Part shown: positions 61,051 through 64,000 of the stretch, piece by piece | Numbering within the stretch: the stretch's first letter is position 1 | How the letters are laid out: the number at the start of each line of letters is the position of its first letter | NCBI RefSeq assembly: GCF_001638985.1 | Contig: NW_017265175.1 | Location: 48,943-112,942 of the forward strand | Origin: Phycomyces blakesleeanus NRRL 1555(-) | Lineage: Eukaryota; Mucoromycota; Mucoromycetes; Mucorales; Phycomycetaceae | Length of the DNA: 64,000 bases | Direction: 5' to 3' | The notes under the pieces: generated by a model | What the model saw: the letters and a program-made list of their open reading frames with translations, nothing else | Database searches by the model: none | What the model was told of the DNA's origin: nothing | Program-made: the position numbers and the translations under genes

Positions 61051-61544
61051 TTTCTTCTTTGCCTTTCTACTAGAATATATCTAACGATCTACTTTGCTAG
61101 CAGTGACGAGTGTCCGTGTTTCTGTCCATGGGGTTTTCGTGCCTCCGTACTCTTTCGGTAAGCTTTTTTTTTTCTTTTACTAAGCTTTATCTAAATATTC
61201 ATTCTTTAGATGGGTGTATACACACCGGTATATGCCTGTTTGCGGAGCTGTGGGGAGTGAGCAATCGTTCCCTGTGGTAAAAAAAAGAGTTAAACCCTTT
61301 ACTGAAGCTCTTTGGGTAAGCTCAATATTATATTCTGTACTCTACTCAACATTTACTAACTATGTTTTTTTTAGGTGGGAGTATATACGCACCGGTATAT
61401 ATTTCTATTTAAAGTAGCTATAGCGTCAGGCATGGAGGCCTTTGGGTAAGTTCCTTATTAATACTATTACTATATCAGACTTTGACTAACAATCTATTTA
61501 GATATTGTGTTAGCCAACCGACGATCAAGCCGTATATCAAGTAA

Positions 61545-62915
61545 GCCAGACCTACACGGACGTTTCGTTTCCGTCGTAGAGAAGTTTCCAGGCCAGACCT
61601 ACGAGTGGTATTGCGCGAATGCGCTCGTACTGTGTCTTCAGTGGTTCGCTGCTGATTACATAGCAATTTTTCGAAGTTGCACAAGTGTCTGGCAAGGCGG
61701 TTTTAGTGTGCGCGATGCGACTTTAGTCGATACTCTAGAGAGTGTAGCTTGCTGGAAGGTGTAGGCTGACGCGCAGCGCTGCCTTCTGGCTTGAATTTGC
61801 TCTCCACACCGCTCTCAACATGGAGGAAAATAGTTGCCTATGAAGTGTTGTTCTACATAGGGTGAAACCGCCAGTCCTATGACGATCTAGGAGTTTCGTT
61901 CCTAGATTGTCCCCCTTCGTATATACTAGACCTACAGGAGACGTACGCACGCACGTTCTTTTGTATTGTGTCTACAGTCTTTGTTACTGTAACACTGGCA
62001 ATTCTTGCGATTGCAAACGGCACTTTGTGCTCTAGTAGTATGACCATTAATTGCGCAAGAGTCTAGGGATTTGGTTCTTGTGTGTGTGCTGGTGCAAGCC
62101 AGTGCTTAAGAGAGAAGAAGCCAGCTATGAGAGTGAATGCTGACGTGCAGCGCTGCAGGATGGCTGGTAGAGACTCTCCACACTACCCTTGGCATGGAGG
62201 AAGATAAGTTCCTATGAAGTGTCAGTTGCTATAGGGTATGACCAATGAAGTATTTTCCACCGGGCGTTTCGTTCCCAGGTGGCGCGCGTTCTTTTCTAGA
62301 CCTACAAGAAGTCATTGCACGGAATGTACTCTTGTACTGTGTCTTCAGTGCTTCGCTGCTGATGTACATAGCAATTTTTTAAATTGCATAAGTGTCTAGC
62401 CGAGTTGGTTCTTGTGTGCGCGATGCGGTTGCGGTGTCAGCCGATACTCTAGAGAAAGCTAGCTGGTTGTAAAGGTGTAGGCTGACGTGCAGCGCTGCCT
62501 GAGCACTGGTTATCTTTCTCCACACTACCTTTGTCACTATTGAGGAGATTCTGTCTCCGAGGAAATACTGGCGTCAAAAGGTAAAACCAACAGATTCCTT
62601 TATCTCTCTGGGCGTTTAGTTCCCAGATGGGACCCCATTTCTTTCTAGACCTACAAGGGGACATTGCACGGAATGCACCTTTGTACATTGCAAGTATTTA
62701 TACTTGCGCCAAGTGTCTAGCCGAGCTAGTTTGTCGTGCGTTTGATGCAGTTGCGGTTGCCAATTCGTACTTCAGAGAAAGATGGTTAGTTGAGAGGGTG
62801 TAGGCTGACGTGCAGCGCTGCCTGATCACTAGCTGTCGATCTCCGCACCACCCTTAACATGGAGGAAGATAAGTTCCTGTGAAGTGTTATTGTTCAAAGG
62901 GTAAACTAGTTCATT
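61545..62915 (+). repeat. Four tandem 350-380-nt structured RNA units
   Basis: Units start at AGACCTACA near 61547, 61928, 62298 and 62647. Each has, in order, a hairpin GCAA...TTGC, AAGTGTCTAG or a variant, the core GCTGACG(T/C)GCAGCGCTGC, a partner strand (CTCCACAC), and in most units CATGGAGGAA. A second hairpin closes units 1-3 and precedes unit 1; its loop (A/C)GTTT(C/A)GTT is constant while stems differ completely: 61552-61579, 61881-61911, 62257-62282 and 62607-62627. GC content is well above the surroundings. The pattern of changed but still paired stems implies selection on RNA fold. Confidence 0.7.
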
Positions 62916-62928
62916 TTCCCTCCCCGCT

Positions 62929-63010
62929 GTCAGATCAGGTCTTCGTCCTGGGGAGGATGGATCTACTTTTATAAGTAGAGAACTAAGAATCTGACATTAT
63001 TTTTTTTTCT
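62929..63010 (+). terminator. Stem-loop domain followed by T run
   Basis: GTCAGAT (62929-62935) can pair with ATCTGAC (62989-62995), enclosing two hairpins, CAGG/CCTG and TCTACTT/AAGTAGA (loop TTAT). An overlapping CCTCCCC/GGGGAGG pairing would form a pseudoknot. T9 follows at 63000-63008, as in a Pol III terminator. It may be the 3' end of the structured transcript. Confidence 0.4.
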
Positions 63011-63176
63011 CGTTTTTTTTTGCTAATAAATATAATATATTCTTTAGCCTTGACTTTAATTTTTTTTATTAATAAAAACCAAATCTTTTTAAACCATTCC
63101 AATTGAGCTCTATTTTAACAATGATTGTAATAAGCATTTCCCTATTAATAAAAGCTAGATATGTATGTAATAATTT
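63011..63176. other. Short AT-rich spacer before direct-repeat copy 2
   Basis: Non-coding AT-rich sequence with T8 and AATAAA runs; nothing further seen. Confidence 0.4.
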
Positions 63177-64000
63177 AATTGATTAAAAAGACATTAAGAT
63201 GAATATGAGATGTGAGTACGGTGAGACAGGAGAGAGTTGATTTGATTGAAGTGAAAGAGAGAAGAAGAGTGAGAGTGATTATATTTAAAGATATTAAGGA
63301 AACTTTGATGGTTGAGTATTTGTGTTGGGTGAAGTTTGTTTGGTGTAGAAGTGGTTATTTAAAGATATACTAGAAGGTGGAAGCTTTGAAAATTATGTCT
63401 GATGGGATGGGGGGCATTGGGATCGAAGAAGGTGTTGGAAGTATAAGCATATGAATGTTGTGTGTGTGCGAGAGTTGAAAGCCAGATTTGAGAATGGTGA
63501 TATATGAGACCTTGGGCTTAGAGGAATATAATGTACGGTTTTGGAGTGTCGAAGTTTTATTATATGGCTATGATTTTGAGCTGTATCTTGTAGTGGTAAT
63601 AAAAAAAAAAGATATGTTATGGTTGTTGGTGTCAATTCTGATAGTATTTTGAAGTTGATGTTAGTAGTGTCAAAAAAAAAAGCGATATGTTATGGTTGCT
63701 GGTGTTAGTTTTGATAGCATTCTGAAGTTGGTGCCGATTCCAGTAGATTTGTAAAGTCAATGTATGCATGGAGGTTTGACTGAGGATTCCCAAAATGAAT
63801 GTGGTATGTAAAAAGAAGATTCAAGACATTGCTAAAAAAAAAAGATTTTTTTTGTTTCTGTTGCAGCTCTGTTAAGGTTATTTCTGATAGACAGTCCTCT
63901 CCGAACAGTATTGACTGAACACTAGACAGTATTTCAACCTTTGTATGGGCGGTAGTGTCACTGTGGATTGGCCTGCTATGTTTCTTTCTCTTATGGGTAC
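63177..64000 (+). repeat. Long direct repeat, copy 2, cut by window end
   Basis: It appears identical over 824 bp to 58607-59430 and is still matching at the last base of the window. Its continuation decides whether the unit is an LTR element or a 4.57-kb tandem repeat. Confidence 0.9.

Larger units (their letters stand above)
61100..63010 (+). ncRNA. Candidate spliced, structured non-coding transcript
   Basis: Three canonical fungal introns occur in a row: 61158-61209 (GTAAGC to TTTAG, 52 nt, CTAAG branch-like), 61316-61374 (GTAAGC to TTTAG, 59 nt, TTTACTAAC) and 61446-61501 (GTAAGT to TTTAG, 56 nt, TTGACTAAC). The exons between them (61210-61315 and 61375-61445) are related: both begin (A/G)TGGG-GTATA, contain ACCGGTATAT and end CTTTGG. 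No reading frame survives the joins: ATGGGGTTTTCG in exon 1 reaches a TGA within exon 2. The last exon holds four tandem structured units and ends near a stem-loop followed by T9. Strand and limits are inferred from the splice signals; transcription is unproven. Confidence 0.55.

Overview
The window is eukaryotic and looks like the genome of an early-diverging filamentous fungus, most likely Mucoromycota. Genes carry many short introns (about 50-150 nt, GTAAGT-like donors, TAG/CAG acceptors). The protein set is fungal (ARG8, HIS5, a Ypd1-type phosphorelay protein, a Kre9/Knh1-like GPI wall protein). Intergenic DNA is very AT-rich with many microsatellites and T(n)A(n) tracts, and there are relics of a Fanzor-type element and a Mutator-like element with an OTU domain. 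This placement is inference; no rRNA or marker phylogeny is possible here.

Left part (1 to about 37.5 kb) is gene-bearing. In order: HIS5 (-), a BLOC-1 subunit 2 homologue (+), ARG8 (+), the SNARE USE1 (+), a Ypd1-like HPt protein (-), an SQS1-like G-patch protein (-), a decayed Fanzor-like element (-), an unrecognised 465-residue protein (-), a GPI-anchored wall protein (+), a divergent poly(A) polymerase (+), a 2-oxoglutarate/Fe(II) prolyl-hydroxylase-like enzyme (-), an ABCD4-like ABC transporter (+) and the spliceosomal Sm protein E (-). I rebuilt exon structures by hand; in every model the codon phases close across all junctions. Three introns are best explained as GC-AG. The genes are housekeeping functions (histidine and arginine synthesis, Golgi-ER and endolysosomal traffic, signalling, splicing, polyadenylation) and do not form a pathway cluster.

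Right part (about 37.5 to 64 kb) holds no convincing host protein gene. It contains AT-rich DNA with old duplications, an 8.3-kb tandem array (about 43.2-51.5 kb) of nearly 80 units of about 106 bp, a Mutator-like element with 101-bp terminal inverted repeats and an OTU-protease module (52.4-56.0 kb), a foldback MITE (58.1-58.3 kb), and a repeat of at least 824 bp that recurs at an exact 4,570-bp offset (58,607 and 63,177).

Two things stand out. (1) Between the two copies of the 4,570-bp-offset repeat lies a stretch that looks like a spliced, non-coding transcript. Three canonical 52-59-nt introns are followed by four tandem units of about 350-380 nt. Each unit carries hairpins whose stems change in a compensating way while loops stay fixed, the signature of a selected RNA structure. 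(2) The 106-bp array is built so that each unit resembles a micro-exon plus a mini-intron (AG|GTATA, ACTCAC/CTTAC branch-like site, TTTCTAG). Both are candidates for undescribed RNA systems and need transcript data to settle.
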